Assembly (NCBI GenBank): GCA_045657945.1
Contig: JAZOUB010000001.1
Span: 1-64,000 of the forward strand
Length of the DNA: 64,000 nt
Reading direction: 5' to 3'
Origin: HGM04593 sp045657945
GTDB taxonomy: Bacteria > Bacteroidota > Bacteroidia > Bacteroidales > Bacteroidaceae
Shown: piece by piece, positions 53,906 through 62,138 of the stretch
Layout: each line of letters starts with the position of its first letter
Numbering within the stretch: the first letter of the stretch is position 1
Translations under genes and position numbers: made by a program
The notes under the pieces: generated by a model
Databases searched by the model: none
What the model saw: only the letters and a program-made list of their open reading frames with translations
Told to the model about the DNA's origin: nothing

Positions 53906-55777
53906 TTATCTTGCAATTTCAAGGTTCAGTTCTTTGTGAAGTTTCTCTATCAAAGGGTTCTTCTCTACAAGTATGGCAAATTGTTTGCTCTTGTCACTTG
54001 TATGTCGCTCGACAACCACCTTGTTTACAACAATCCTCATCTTCATCCTGACGCCTCCAAGGAACCGGCTTATGCCCTCGCAAATGTTGTTCTCCTCTCT
54101 GCTGAAGAGTTCTGCTGCCATAGGGTTATCTACCGAGATTATAAAGGTCGTTTCACTCTCTTTCTTAGGCGCGATAATCTTCATGCGGTCTGCCAGTGCT
54201 CGTTCGTTCTCTGGAAGTACAAGTGCATACGAAGTCCATGCCTGTACCAGTGAAGCGTCTGTTATGGTAATAGGATTTACGTCCTGCGCCTCAGTAACAA
54301 CCTGTTTCGGTCTCTCGACGGCAGTCGGTTGCTGTGTCTCCTGCTGTGGCTGGTTGTTAATGACAGTTCTTGACCTCTGGAACATTCTTCCAAGTGTACC
54401 TCCGCTTTCGTTCCTTGCCCGTAACCCCTCAGGACGTCCTTGCAGTACAGGTTGTGTCTGTGTCTGCGTCTGGACGCTATGCGATTCAGGTGTGGCAGAC
54501 GCAGTCTCTTCTTTTGAAGTTGTCGTTGGAGTGACGTTCCCTGCAGGTTTTGTCTGTGCCGGAGCTGCGGTTGCTGTAGGTGCTGTAGGTGCATCATGCT
54601 GTACACGCTGGGCACCCTGCTCGGCAGTGTTGAAAATTGGTTTTAATATCTTGGGGCGGCGCCCCCGGCTATCCTCCCCGTCGCTGTCGCTCATCTGCGA
54701 TAGCTCAATGAGTGTGAGTTCTACCTGCAGACGCTTGTTACGGCTTGTCCTGTAGTTAAGGCTGCAGTTGCTGCATAGCCTTATGGCGTTGAACAACATC
54801 TTTGGTGTGCTACGTTTCGCCTGCTCTATGTATCTGTTGCGCAGTTCGGTGCTACCTTCAAAAAGTTCGGCTGTAGCCAGGTCGCTGTTTACAAGCAAGT
54901 CCCTGAAGTGAGATGCTGCGCCTTCTATGAAGATATTGCCCTCGAATCCTTTGTTGAGAATTTCGTTGAAGAGCAGCAGGCATTGCGATGTTTTCTTTTC
55001 AATGATGAAATCGGTTAGCCTGAAGTAGTACTCATAGTCAAGAACATTGAGGCTGTCAATGACCTTTGTGTATGTCAAGTCTCCCTGTGTAAAGCTTGCC
55101 ATCTGATCAAATAGCGACAGCGCATCGCGCATGCAACCGTCCGATTTCTGTGCAATTATACGCAGAGCCTCATATTCGCAGTTTATACCCTCTTTGGCAG
55201 CGATGCTTTGGAGGTGCGCGATTATGTCGCCGGCTTCAATGCGACTGAAGTCATATATCTGGCAACGTGACAGAATCGTAGGGATAATCTTGTGCTTTTC
55301 AGTTGTGGCAAGGATGAAAATAGCATGTGCCGGTGGCTCCTCAAGTGTCTTTAGGAAAGCGTTGAAGGCTGCCTGCGAAAGCATGTGTACCTCATCGATG
55401 ATATACACCTTGTACTTCCCGACCTGGGGCGGGATGCGTACCTGCTCGTTCAGCGAACGTATATCCTCGACCGAGTTGTTGCTTGCCGCATCAAGCTCAT
55501 ATATTGAATATGAGCGCTGTTGGTTAAAAGACTGGCACGACTCGCATTGGTTGCATGGCTCGCCGTTTTCTGTAGGGTTGGTACAGTTGATGGTCTTTGC
55601 AAATATTCGTGCGCAAGTGGTCTTTCCCACACCTCGTGGTCCGCAGAAGAGGTAGGCGTGTGCCAATTTACCGCTGTGGATTGCATTCTTCAGGGTCGTT
55701 GTCAGTGATTTCTGCGAAACGACGGTCTCGAATGTGTCCGGGCGGTACTTTCTTGCCGAAACTATGTAGTTTTCCAT
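53906..55777 (-). CDS. dnaX: DNA polymerase III subunits gamma and tau
   Basis: 623 residues from MENYIVSARKYRPDTFE (ATG 55777); the open frame upstream runs through repeats and is not used. Clamp-loader ATPase with Walker A GPRGVGKTT (46-54), zinc cysteines C65, C75, C78, C81 and IDEVHMLSQAAFNAFLKTLEEPP. A Pro/Thr/Gln-rich linker about 405-520 leads to a C-terminal tau-like domain. Promoter-like repeats lie directly upstream. Confidence 0.95.
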   Translation of the reverse strand: MENYIVSARKYRPDTFETVVSQKSLTTTLKNAIHSGKLAHAYLFCGPRGVGKTTCARIFAKTINCTNPTENGEPCNQCESCQSFNQQRSYSIYELDAASNNSVEDIRSLNEQVRIPPQVGKYKVYIIDEVHMLSQAAFNAFLKTLEEPPAHAIFILATTEKHKIIPTILSRCQIYDFSRIEAGDIIAHLQSIAAKEGINCEYEALRIIAQKSDGCMRDALSLFDQMASFTQGDLTYTKVIDSLNVLDYEYYFRLTDFIIEKKTSQCLLLFNEILNKGFEGNIFIEGAASHFRDLLVNSDLATAELFEGSTELRNRYIEQAKRSTPKMLFNAIRLCSNCSLNYRTSRNKRLQVELTLIELSQMSDSDGEDSRGRRPKILKPIFNTAEQGAQRVQHDAPTAPTATAAPAQTKPAGNVTPTTTSKEETASATPESHSVQTQTQTQPVLQGRPEGLRARNESGGTLGRMFQRSRTVINNQPQQETQQPTAVERPKQVVTEAQDVNPITITDASLVQAWTSYALVLPENERALADRMKIIAPKKESETTFIISVDNPMAAELFSREENNICEGISRFLGGVRMKMRIVVNKVVVERHTSDKSKQFAILVEKNPLIEKLHKELNLEIAR

Positions 55778-55811
55778 TCTCCTAATTATATTATTATGTG
55801 TATATGTTTTA

Positions 55812-55933
55812 CAAAGATAATGCAAATGAGTGAAACATAAAGCTTGCTTTGATGTTTTGCAACAAATGTAGCATATCTTCGCTATGAATGGCAAAGATAA
55901 TGCAAATGAGTGAAACATAAAGCTTGCTTTGAT
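55812..55933 (-). repeat. Two identical 42-base repeats with promoter -7 motifs upstream of dnaX
   Basis: CAAAGATAATGCAAATGAGT and onward to CTTGCTTTGAT is identical at 55812-55853 and 55892-55933, 80 bases apart. On the minus strand each ends in TATCTTTG, a perfect TAnnTTTG -7 box, pointing at dnaX. The first would start transcription about 25-30 bases before the dnaX ATG. Related copies lie upstream of recF. Confidence 0.8.
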
Positions 55934-56135
55934 TTATTTCACGGCGAGTGTTGGAAATCTTGCCTCTTCCAAGCGTGAATAGGGAGAAAGAGATAGGTTT
56001 TGGTATTCTCCCGGTGAAATAACTTTGTCATCAGCTCAAAACTTGTCACTTGATTGTGATGCCGGACACTGTTTTTTCATTAACTTTGCGTCAGATTAAC
56101 CATGACTTATGCTTCGCAGTGCTTTTGGATACATA

Positions 56136-56423
56136 ATGACAGTTTTCAGGTGGATAAGGAATCATAAATATATATTTGTGACCCTTGTCTTCTTTGCCAT
56201 CATATTTCTTCTTGATGACAACAACCTAATGGGACACATGAAGAACCGTTCTGTCATCAACAAACTCAGCAGTGAAATAAAGGAGATGGAGGCCGATTCA
56301 GCGAATCTGGAGATGAAATTGAAATTGTATTCCGATGGTAACCCCGAGGTTATCGAGAACGTGGCACGTGAGAATGGCCTGTTCAAAGAAAACGAAGATG
56401 TTTATATAATAAAGAAAAGGTGA
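56136..56423 (+). CDS. FtsB/DivIC-like septum formation protein
   Basis: 95 residues from MTVFRWIRNHKYIFVTLVFF; an in-frame ATG at 56109 would add nine residues, but a -7 box TAACTTTG at 56091-56098 leaves little room for it. One membrane segment (about residues 11-28) is followed by a coiled coil (VINKLSSEIKEMEADSANLEMKLKL) and the family end ENVARENGLFKENEDVYIIKK. Bridges FtsL and FtsQ in cell division. Next gene overlaps by GTGA. Confidence 0.85.
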   Translation: MTVFRWIRNHKYIFVTLVFFAIIFLLDDNNLMGHMKNRSVINKLSSEIKEMEADSANLEMKLKLYSDGNPEVIENVARENGLFKENEDVYIIKKR

Positions 56424-56770
56424 AAAAACTCATTGAATACCTGAATTACATTGGTGCATTGGCGCTCTTGGCCGGACTGGTGATGCGCGTGCTGCTTCCC
56501 GAGGTCTATTCCATAGTATATCTTAGTGGTGCTGTGGTCTTTGCGGTTACGCAGTTTCTGTTGCGTCCCCGTTGCGAGGGGCTGGTCATGCGCCGTCTTG
56601 TCTCGCAACAGCAACTTGCCGGCCTGTTCCTTGTGGGCGCAGGCGTGCTGATGTTCACCCACTACAATAATGAATGGATAGTTATTCTGTTGTGTGGCGC
56701 GCTCATGGAACTCTATTGTGTGTTTCGCTTGTCGCACGAAATAAACAAGTTGGAAGATAACAAGAAGTGA
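56420..56770 (+). CDS. Small conserved membrane protein
   Basis: 116 residues starting with GTG, overlapping the ftsB-like stop. About four hydrophobic segments (YIGALALLAGLVMRVLL, VYLSGAVVFAVTQFLL, LAGLFLVGAGVLMFT, WIVILLCGALMELYCVF). I do not recognise a function. Coupling to the division gene suggests an envelope role; that is inference. Confidence 0.75.
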   Translation: MKKLIEYLNYIGALALLAGLVMRVLLPEVYSIVYLSGAVVFAVTQFLLRPRCEGLVMRRLVSQQQLAGLFLVGAGVLMFTHYNNEWIVILLCGALMELYCVFRLSHEINKLEDNKK

Positions 56771-56788
56771 CCTCTGTCACTTCTTGTT
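56759..56788. terminator. Bidirectional terminator between convergent genes
   Basis: A 13-base perfect stem, AACAAGAAGTGAC with its complement, loop CTCT. It contains the stop codon of the plus-strand gene and reaches the end of the minus-strand gene. Confidence 0.85.
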
Positions 56789-57695
56789 ATCTAAGTCTTA
56801 TCACATCCCCCACCTTTAACGTCGTGTAGTTCTCGTACTGTGGGTTCAGTTTATAGAGTGATTTTATCCGAATACCGTAAATCTGTGAAATGCGGTAAAG
56901 ACTCTCGCCCCTTTTGGTTGTGTGGAAATTATACCCTTTGGTAGCCTTGTTTCTTTTCTTCTGCAGATAGACAATGTCGCCGTCCTCGAATTTATACTCC
57001 TTGTACAGGTCGTTGTACTTGCGTATCTTGCGTTTTGAGATTCCCAGTTCCTTTGACAGCGACTTGAATGTATCGCCCTTTCGTGCAATTATGTACAATA
57101 GACCGTTTGCCTTAAGAATCTCCCTTCTTTCATATGCAATATTTGTTGCCTTCTGGCTTTTGGTTTTGCTGTTGTAGTTCTTGTTGTCATATTTGTACAG
57201 TTCATACCTCTCGATAATGCTTATGAGCTTCTTGTCATACTCTCTGTCCTCGGCATAATAGGCATCCTTCAAACCTTTTGCCCAGCCCTTGTAATCGGTT
57301 CTTTCAAGTTCAAAGAGGAAACTGTACCGGCTGTTGTCGCACAGGAACTTCGAGTGATCCTCGTATGATTTGGCCGCATCCTTATAGCGGCGGAATATGC
57401 ACCATCGGCCATTGTCGAACGAGTGGATGGTGTCCCCCTGCCACCTGTCATCGGCCTTGATGCCAAAGTGGTTGTTTCCTCTTGTGGCAAGCATGCTTGT
57501 TCCGCGGCCGCTCTCCAGTAGTCCTTGTGCAAGTGTGATGCTTGCAGGGATACCATATTTCTTCATCTGCTCAATGGCTGCCGGGTGGAATTTGCTCAAG
57601 TATGCCTCGCTCTCATTCATGCCCTGCGCCTGGATGGAACCGTTTGCTGTAAGCAACAGAGCTATGATCAATATCGCTATTCTGATTGTTTTCAT
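56787..57695 (-). CDS. Secreted peptidoglycan hydrolase: glucosaminidase domain plus two LysM repeats
   Basis: 302 residues with a signal peptide (MKTIRIAILIIALLLTANGSIQAQ). The glucosaminidase domain covers about 28-170: GIPASITLAQGLLESGRGTS with the catalytic-type glutamate, then NNHFGIKADDRWQGD. Two LysM modules follow at about 205-250 and 260-302 (YIIARKGDTFKSLSKELGIS, HTTKRGESLYRISQIYGI), anchoring it to peptidoglycan. It probably cleaves the glycan strand during growth or division. Confidence 0.9.
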   Translation of the reverse strand: MKTIRIAILIIALLLTANGSIQAQGMNESEAYLSKFHPAAIEQMKKYGIPASITLAQGLLESGRGTSMLATRGNNHFGIKADDRWQGDTIHSFDNGRWCIFRRYKDAAKSYEDHSKFLCDNSRYSFLFELERTDYKGWAKGLKDAYYAEDREYDKKLISIIERYELYKYDNKNYNSKTKSQKATNIAYERREILKANGLLYIIARKGDTFKSLSKELGISKRKIRKYNDLYKEYKFEDGDIVYLQKKRNKATKGYNFHTTKRGESLYRISQIYGIRIKSLYKLNPQYENYTTLKVGDVIRLR

Positions 57696-57821
57696 GTGTA
57701 CCGGTTGCTAAACTTGCCACAAAATAAGCGAATAAATTGTTTTTGCGCAAGATTTTGGTTATATTCGCACAAATAAATGTGTGCTGAGCAACCATTGCGG
57801 TGGCTTTACTGTTAAATAGAT

Positions 57822-58310
57822 ATGATTATGAAAGAGATGACAATAAATACCAAGGTGCTGGTTTGCACGCTTGACGAACTCTCGCCTGCAGACAGGGAGG
57901 TCGTGGATGCAGCGCGTGCTGCAACTGCCAATAGCTATGCCGTGTATTCGCATTTCAATGTGGGCGCAGCCGTACGTCTTGCCGGTGGAACAATCGTGTG
58001 CGGAACCAACCAGGAGAACGCTGCCTACCCTTCGGGGCTTTGTGCCGAGCGTACCACACTTTTCTGGGCAAATTCGCAATACCCCACACAGGCTGTTGAG
58101 GTGCTTGCCATTGCGGCTCGTACCGACCAGGGCGAGCTCGCGACTCCAATCCCTCCTTGCGGTGCTTGCCGCCAGGTAATTCTTGAAACCGAAAAGCGTT
58201 TCAACAAGGCCATGCGCATCATTCTCTATGGTGCGAAGGAGTGCTATGTGATAGAAGATGGAGTCAAGGCATTGCTGCCTCTCTCTTTCGATGCCGGTTT
58301 CCTTGAATAA
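57822..58310 (+). CDS. cdd: Cytidine deaminase
   Basis: 162 residues; zinc site CAE (Cys74-Glu76) and PCGAC (Cys113, Cys116), with FNVGAAV and NAAYPSGLCAERT as family features. Converts cytidine to uridine in pyrimidine salvage. An ATG six bases downstream is an alternative start. A TATATTCG box at 57760-57767 is a possible promoter. Confidence 0.94.
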   Translation: MIMKEMTINTKVLVCTLDELSPADREVVDAARAATANSYAVYSHFNVGAAVRLAGGTIVCGTNQENAAYPSGLCAERTTLFWANSQYPTQAVEVLAIAARTDQGELATPIPPCGACRQVILETEKRFNKAMRIILYGAKECYVIEDGVKALLPLSFDAGFLE

Positions 58311-58327
58311 ATTACCACGAAAAAGAG

Positions 58328-58792
58328 ATGAAAAAGATAATGTACGTGTGCCACGGGAACATATGCCGCTCCCCGATGGCCGAATTCGTGATGAAATCAC
58401 TCGCGCAAAAGAATGGCGCGGAACTACATATCGAGTCCTCGGCAACCAGCCGCGAGGAGATTGGCAACGGCATATACCCGCCTGCAGCACACACTCTGGC
58501 AATGCACGGGATTGGGAGCAAGGGGCATCGCGCCCGTCAGTTTACCGTAGCCGACTACAATAACTTTGACATGGTCATTGTGATGGAGGATTACAACAAG
58601 CGCAATCTCATGCGTCTCATCGGGTGTGACTGCGATAACAAGGTGTGGAAACTGCTCGACTTTGTGGCCGAGGAACCGCAGTCTTGCAATGGTGCAGATA
58701 TCTCGGATCCCTGGTATCATGGTAATTTCGACAAGACTTACGAGGAGATAGAACTGGGGTGCAAGGGGTTGTTGAAGTATTTGGGCTATTGA
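58328..58792 (+). CDS. Low-molecular-weight protein tyrosine phosphatase
   Basis: 154 residues. Active-site loop CHGNICRS (Cys8, Arg14) and the general acid in DPWY (Asp127) are complete. Seventeen bases after cdd and one base before ruvC, so the three form an operon. Its substrate is unknown; a second, unrelated (PHP-type) tyrosine phosphatase is in the polysaccharide locus. Confidence 0.93.
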   Translation: MKKIMYVCHGNICRSPMAEFVMKSLAQKNGAELHIESSATSREEIGNGIYPPAAHTLAMHGIGSKGHRARQFTVADYNNFDMVIVMEDYNKRNLMRLIGCDCDNKVWKLLDFVAEEPQSCNGADISDPWYHGNFDKTYEEIELGCKGLLKYLGY

Positions 58793-58793
58793 T

Positions 58794-59360
58794 ATGAGGA
58801 CAACTGCCGACGACAAGGTGATAATGGGCATTGATCCCGGAACCAACATCATGGGATATGCCTTCATTGGCGTGAACGGGAACCGTGCACGCCTCATTAC
58901 CATGGGCGTTATTGATATGCGCAAATGCAAGGATATGTACATGAAACTTGGCGAGATCTTTGAGAGAGTGCAGGGACTTATTGCATCTTTCCTGCCCGAT
59001 GAACTTGCCATTGAGGCACCTTTCTTTGGAAAGAATGTGCAGAGTATGCTCAAGTTGGGTAGGGCGCAGGGTGTTGCCATTGCAGCAGCCATAAGCCGCC
59101 AGGTACCAATCTATGAATATGCACCGCTAAAAATAAAGATGGCAATTACCGGCAACGGTTCGGCCTCCAAGGAGCAGGTTGCCGATATGCTGCGTCGCAT
59201 GCTACATATTTCCAACGAAGAGATGCCGCAGTTCATGGATGCCACCGATGCTCTTGGCGCAGCGTTCTGCCATTACCTGCAAAACGGTAAGCCGGTGAGT
59301 GAGAAAAAATACTCCTCCTGGGCCGATTTCGTAAACAAGAATCCCGACAAAGTGAAATGA
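58794..59360 (+). CDS. ruvC: Holliday-junction endonuclease
   Basis: 188 residues. Catalytic acidic residues lie in GIDPGTNIMGYA (Asp14), LAIEAPFFGKN and MDATDALGAAFCH. Cleaves Holliday junctions with RuvAB in recombination. The C-terminal tail (SEKKYSSWADFVNKNPDK) is common in Bacteroidetes members. Its stop lies inside the terminator hairpin. Confidence 0.95.
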   Translation: MRTTADDKVIMGIDPGTNIMGYAFIGVNGNRARLITMGVIDMRKCKDMYMKLGEIFERVQGLIASFLPDELAIEAPFFGKNVQSMLKLGRAQGVAIAAAISRQVPIYEYAPLKIKMAITGNGSASKEQVADMLRRMLHISNEEMPQFMDATDALGAAFCHYLQNGKPVSEKKYSSWADFVNKNPDKVK

Positions 59361-59380
59361 ATCACCTGTCGGGGTTTTTG
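59343..59380 (+). terminator. Terminator overlapping the end of ruvC
   Basis: CCCGACA (59343-59349) pairs with TGTCGGG (59367-59373), with GTGA/TCAC pairing inside, then GTTTTTG. A long loop carries the ruvC stop codon. Confidence 0.7.
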
Positions 59381-59430
59381 TTGTAAACTGAAATGTAAAA
59401 TCTGAAATCTGAAAACTGGTTTTGCACTTC

Positions 59431-59876
59431 GTGCGACCTGCCGCTGCTCGCTTTGTCGATGCGCCGTTACTTGAACCTTGCAATCATTTGCTTTTTGCAC
59501 ATTGATAACCCTTGCTTTTGACTTTAGCCCCTACGGGCGTCGACCTTTGGTTCGCAACCCACGCGGTACGAACTTCGTCCGTACTTCGCGTGACATATTG
59601 CTGCAAGTGTTATCGATGCTTGAACTGCGCTACCATTTGTTTTTTGCATTGACAAAACTCGCCTATCGCGACCCGCACGGGTGTGACTTTGCCACACTGC
59701 GTGCGACCTGCCGCTGCTCGCTTTGTCGATGCGCCGTTACTTGAACTGCGCTATCATTTGTAGCTTTGCACATTGATAATGCTCGCTATTCGCGACCCGC
59801 ACGGTGTGACTGTTGCCACACTTCGTGCGACCTATCGCTGCTCGCATTATCGATGCTTGAACTGCGCTACCATTTG
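59431..59876. repeat. Degenerate tandem array repeating the ribH 3' end
   Basis: Units of about 125-135 bases. GTGCGACCTGCCGCTGCTCG, CTTTGTCGATGCGCCGTTAC and variants recur near 59437, 59570 (diverged), 59700 and 59825. The last unit includes the true 3' end of ribH. The 30 bases from TTATCGATGCTTGAACTGCG to CCATTTG at 59847-59876 are repeated exactly at 59610-59639. No separate gene is seen in this 480-base stretch. Confidence 0.75.
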
Positions 59877-60335
59877 TAGCGCAGTTACTGCGCATTCATC
59901 GCCTTTATTGCCAAGGCGGCCACCGCTGCGCTCCTGTGCCTGGAGCAGGTTGTTTGTTGTTATGAGGCCAAAAATCACGGGAGTGTCATACTCTACATTC
60001 AGCCTTGAGAGTCCGGCTGTAACGCCCTCACAAATGTAGTCAAAGTGGGGAGTATCGCCCCTGATGACGCAGCCAATGGCAATGACAGCATCATATTTGC
60101 CGCTCTTTACCATCTGTGATGCACCGAAGATGAGCTCGAAACTGCCCGGAACGCTCGCCAGTTCAATGTCGCTTTCTTCAACTCCGTTGTCAATCAATGT
60201 CTTCACTGCACCGTCACGCAGTGCATATGTTATCTCATCGTTCCACTCGGCATAGACAATGCCAATTCTGCGGCCTTTGCCATTTGCCACCTTGGTGGGG
60301 TCATATGATGAAAGGTTCTTGAGTTCTGTTGCCAT
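59847..60335 (-). CDS. ribH: 6,7-dimethyl-8-ribityllumazine synthase
   Basis: 162 residues. Motifs: GIVYAEWNDEIT, VPGSFELIFGA, AIGCVIRGDTPHFDYIC (with the catalytic histidine) and GLITTNNLLQAQERSGG. Penultimate step of riboflavin synthesis. The 3' end (ALQMVAQFKHR and stop) is the sequence repeated in the downstream array. A -7 box for it was not identified in the short leader. Confidence 0.95.
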   Translation of the reverse strand: MATELKNLSSYDPTKVANGKGRRIGIVYAEWNDEITYALRDGAVKTLIDNGVEESDIELASVPGSFELIFGASQMVKSGKYDAVIAIGCVIRGDTPHFDYICEGVTAGLSRLNVEYDTPVIFGLITTNNLLQAQERSGGRLGNKGDECAVTALQMVAQFKHR

Positions 60336-60451
60336 ATCTGTTGTTTTTATGTTGTTTGTGCAAAAGTAATCAAAATCCCCGTTGGTGGGAAATTATATGG
60401 TTTTTGTTTTTGAAGAATGTAGAGGCTTCATTTGTGTGTATCCACGGAGAA

Positions 60452-60636
60452 AAGCAAATATATTTCGCTCGTTTGCGTTATCTTTGGATAAGATTTGCTG
60501 CACTCGCCGTAAAATAAATCAAAGCAAGCTTTATTTATTTCGCTCGTTTGCGTTATCTTTGGATAAGATTTGCTTCACTCGCTGTAAAATAAATTAAAGC
60601 AAGCTTTATTTATCTCGCTCGTTTGCGTTATCTTTG
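60452..60636 (+). repeat. 75-base tandem repeats with -7 motifs upstream of recF
   Basis: CGCTCGTTTGCGTTATCTTT(G) occurs at 60466-60486, 60541-60561 and 60616-60636, a strict 75-base period. Between copies come GGATAAGATTTGC and AAATAAATCAAAGCAAGC. Each ends in TATCTTTG, a perfect -7 box; the last is 22 bases before recF. They are the same family as the dnaX repeats in reverse orientation. The remainder of the 320-base gap (60336-60451) holds no gene. Confidence 0.8.
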
Positions 60637-60657
60637 TAATAGATTAGAATATCCACA

Positions 60658-61770
60658 ATGATACTCAGCAGTATATCATTACTCAACTATAAGAATCTGC
60701 AGGAGGTGAACATCATGTTCTCCCCCAAGATAAACTGTTTCATTGGAAGCAATGGAATGGGAAAGACCAATCTGCTCGATGCGGTCTATTATCTCTCTTT
60801 CTGCAAGAGTGCCGTTACGGCTTCCGATGCTTCGAACATCATGCACGATGCTCCTTTCTTCATGCTGCAGGGCTATTACCAAAGCGACAGTAGCATTGGA
60901 AGTGAGGTTTCGTGTGGCCTGAAGCGTGGCGAGAAGAAGCTGTTCCGCAAGGACGGCAAACTCTATGACCGTCTCTCGGATCACATCGGTTCTGTACCAC
61001 TCGTAATGGTGTCGCCTGCCGACAGTGAACTGATTGCCGGTGGCAGCGAGGAGAGGCGCCGTTTTATGGATGTGGTGATATCGCAGTATGACAAGGGGTA
61101 TCTTGGTGCGCTCATACGCTATAATCGTGCGTTGCAACAGCGTAATGCTTTGCTGCGCGGCGAGCGTGAGCCCGATGGTGAGATGATGCAACTCATTGAG
61201 GAGATGATGGTTGAGGAGGCTCTGGTGATTAACCGTGGGCGCAGGGCATTCATTGATGAACTAGTTCCTGTTTTTGAAAGGTTCCATAGCACGATAGCGT
61301 GTGGCAGCGAGGTTGTCTCTTTGAAATACCGTTCTCAAATGAACGACGGTGACCTGCTTGAGCAGTTACGCCAATCGCGTGCCGATGACTACCGTCTTGG
61401 TCACACTTCAAAGGGTGTGCACCGCGATGAACTGACAATGCTGCTTGGCGGTTATCCACTGAGACGCGAGGGGTCGCAGGGACAGAACAAGACTTTTCTT
61501 GTGTCATTGAAACTGGCGCAGTATGATTTCTTGCGTTCAAAGGGTGGAGAAATGCCGTTGCTGCTGCTCGATGATATTTTTGACAAGCTCGACAGCCGTC
61601 GCGTGGAGCAGATTATCGCCCTTGTGGCAGGTGAAGGATTCGGGCAGATATTCATTACTGATGTTAACCGTGAGCACATTGACAGCATTCTTGAGAGAGT
61701 GAGTGACGGCTATCATCTGTTCGAGGTGCAGGGCGGTAGTGTTGAGTTGTTGAAATCGCGTGAAGTATGA
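60658..61770 (+). CDS. recF: DNA replication and repair protein RecF
   Basis: 370 residues. Walker A GSNGMGKTN (30-38), signature and Walker B in GSQGQNKTFLVSLKLAQ and MPLLLLDDIFDKLD. An SMC-like ATPase that helps load RecA at gaps. In many genomes it lies by dnaA/dnaN; here it is 7 kb from dnaA. Its stop overlaps dciA (ATGA). Confidence 0.95.
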   Translation: MILSSISLLNYKNLQEVNIMFSPKINCFIGSNGMGKTNLLDAVYYLSFCKSAVTASDASNIMHDAPFFMLQGYYQSDSSIGSEVSCGLKRGEKKLFRKDGKLYDRLSDHIGSVPLVMVSPADSELIAGGSEERRRFMDVVISQYDKGYLGALIRYNRALQQRNALLRGEREPDGEMMQLIEEMMVEEALVINRGRRAFIDELVPVFERFHSTIACGSEVVSLKYRSQMNDGDLLEQLRQSRADDYRLGHTSKGVHRDELTMLLGGYPLRREGSQGQNKTFLVSLKLAQYDFLRSKGGEMPLLLLDDIFDKLDSRRVEQIIALVAGEGFGQIFITDVNREHIDSILERVSDGYHLFEVQGGSVELLKSREV

Positions 61771-62057
61771 AAAGAGGATCGACAAAATCAATAGCGGAAC
61801 TTGTGAAGGTGATGTGCCGTGAAGAGGGACTTGAGACCCCGCTCAACGAGTATCGCCTTATAAATGCATGGCCAAAGGTGTTGGGGCAGGCTGTCTGCAA
61901 CTACACCCGTGATTTGAAAATATATAACCAGGTGCTTTTTGTAACTGTGACATCATCGGTGCTTCGCCAGGAACTGCTGATGAACAGGCGTTCACTGGTG
62001 GCAAAGTTGAACGATTATGTAAAGGCGCAGGTTATAACAGATATTGTGTTCAAGTGA
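61767..62057 (+). CDS. dciA: DciA-like protein (DUF721), helicase-loading factor
   Basis: 96 residues from MKRGSTKSIAELVKVMCREE. The KH-like region INAWPKVLGQAVCNYTRDLKI...VLFVTVTSSVLRQELL is the DUF721 core. DciA helps load the replicative helicase in bacteria without DnaC. The recF-dciA overlap is common in Bacteroidetes. Confidence 0.85.
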   Translation: MKRGSTKSIAELVKVMCREEGLETPLNEYRLINAWPKVLGQAVCNYTRDLKIYNQVLFVTVTSSVLRQELLMNRRSLVAKLNDYVKAQVITDIVFK

Positions 62058-62138
62058 ACATAATGGCCTTTATGCGGTTTATTAGTTTGCTACAAAAAAG
62101 GTGGAACGAGACGACTATAATTGAAAAAAATATATTTT

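Noticed and set aside
60486..60660. DnaA boxes upstream of recF
   Set aside because: TTATCCAAA-like sites (twice) and ATATCCACA are single-mismatch matches, but the first two are part of the tandem repeat and so not independent evidence.
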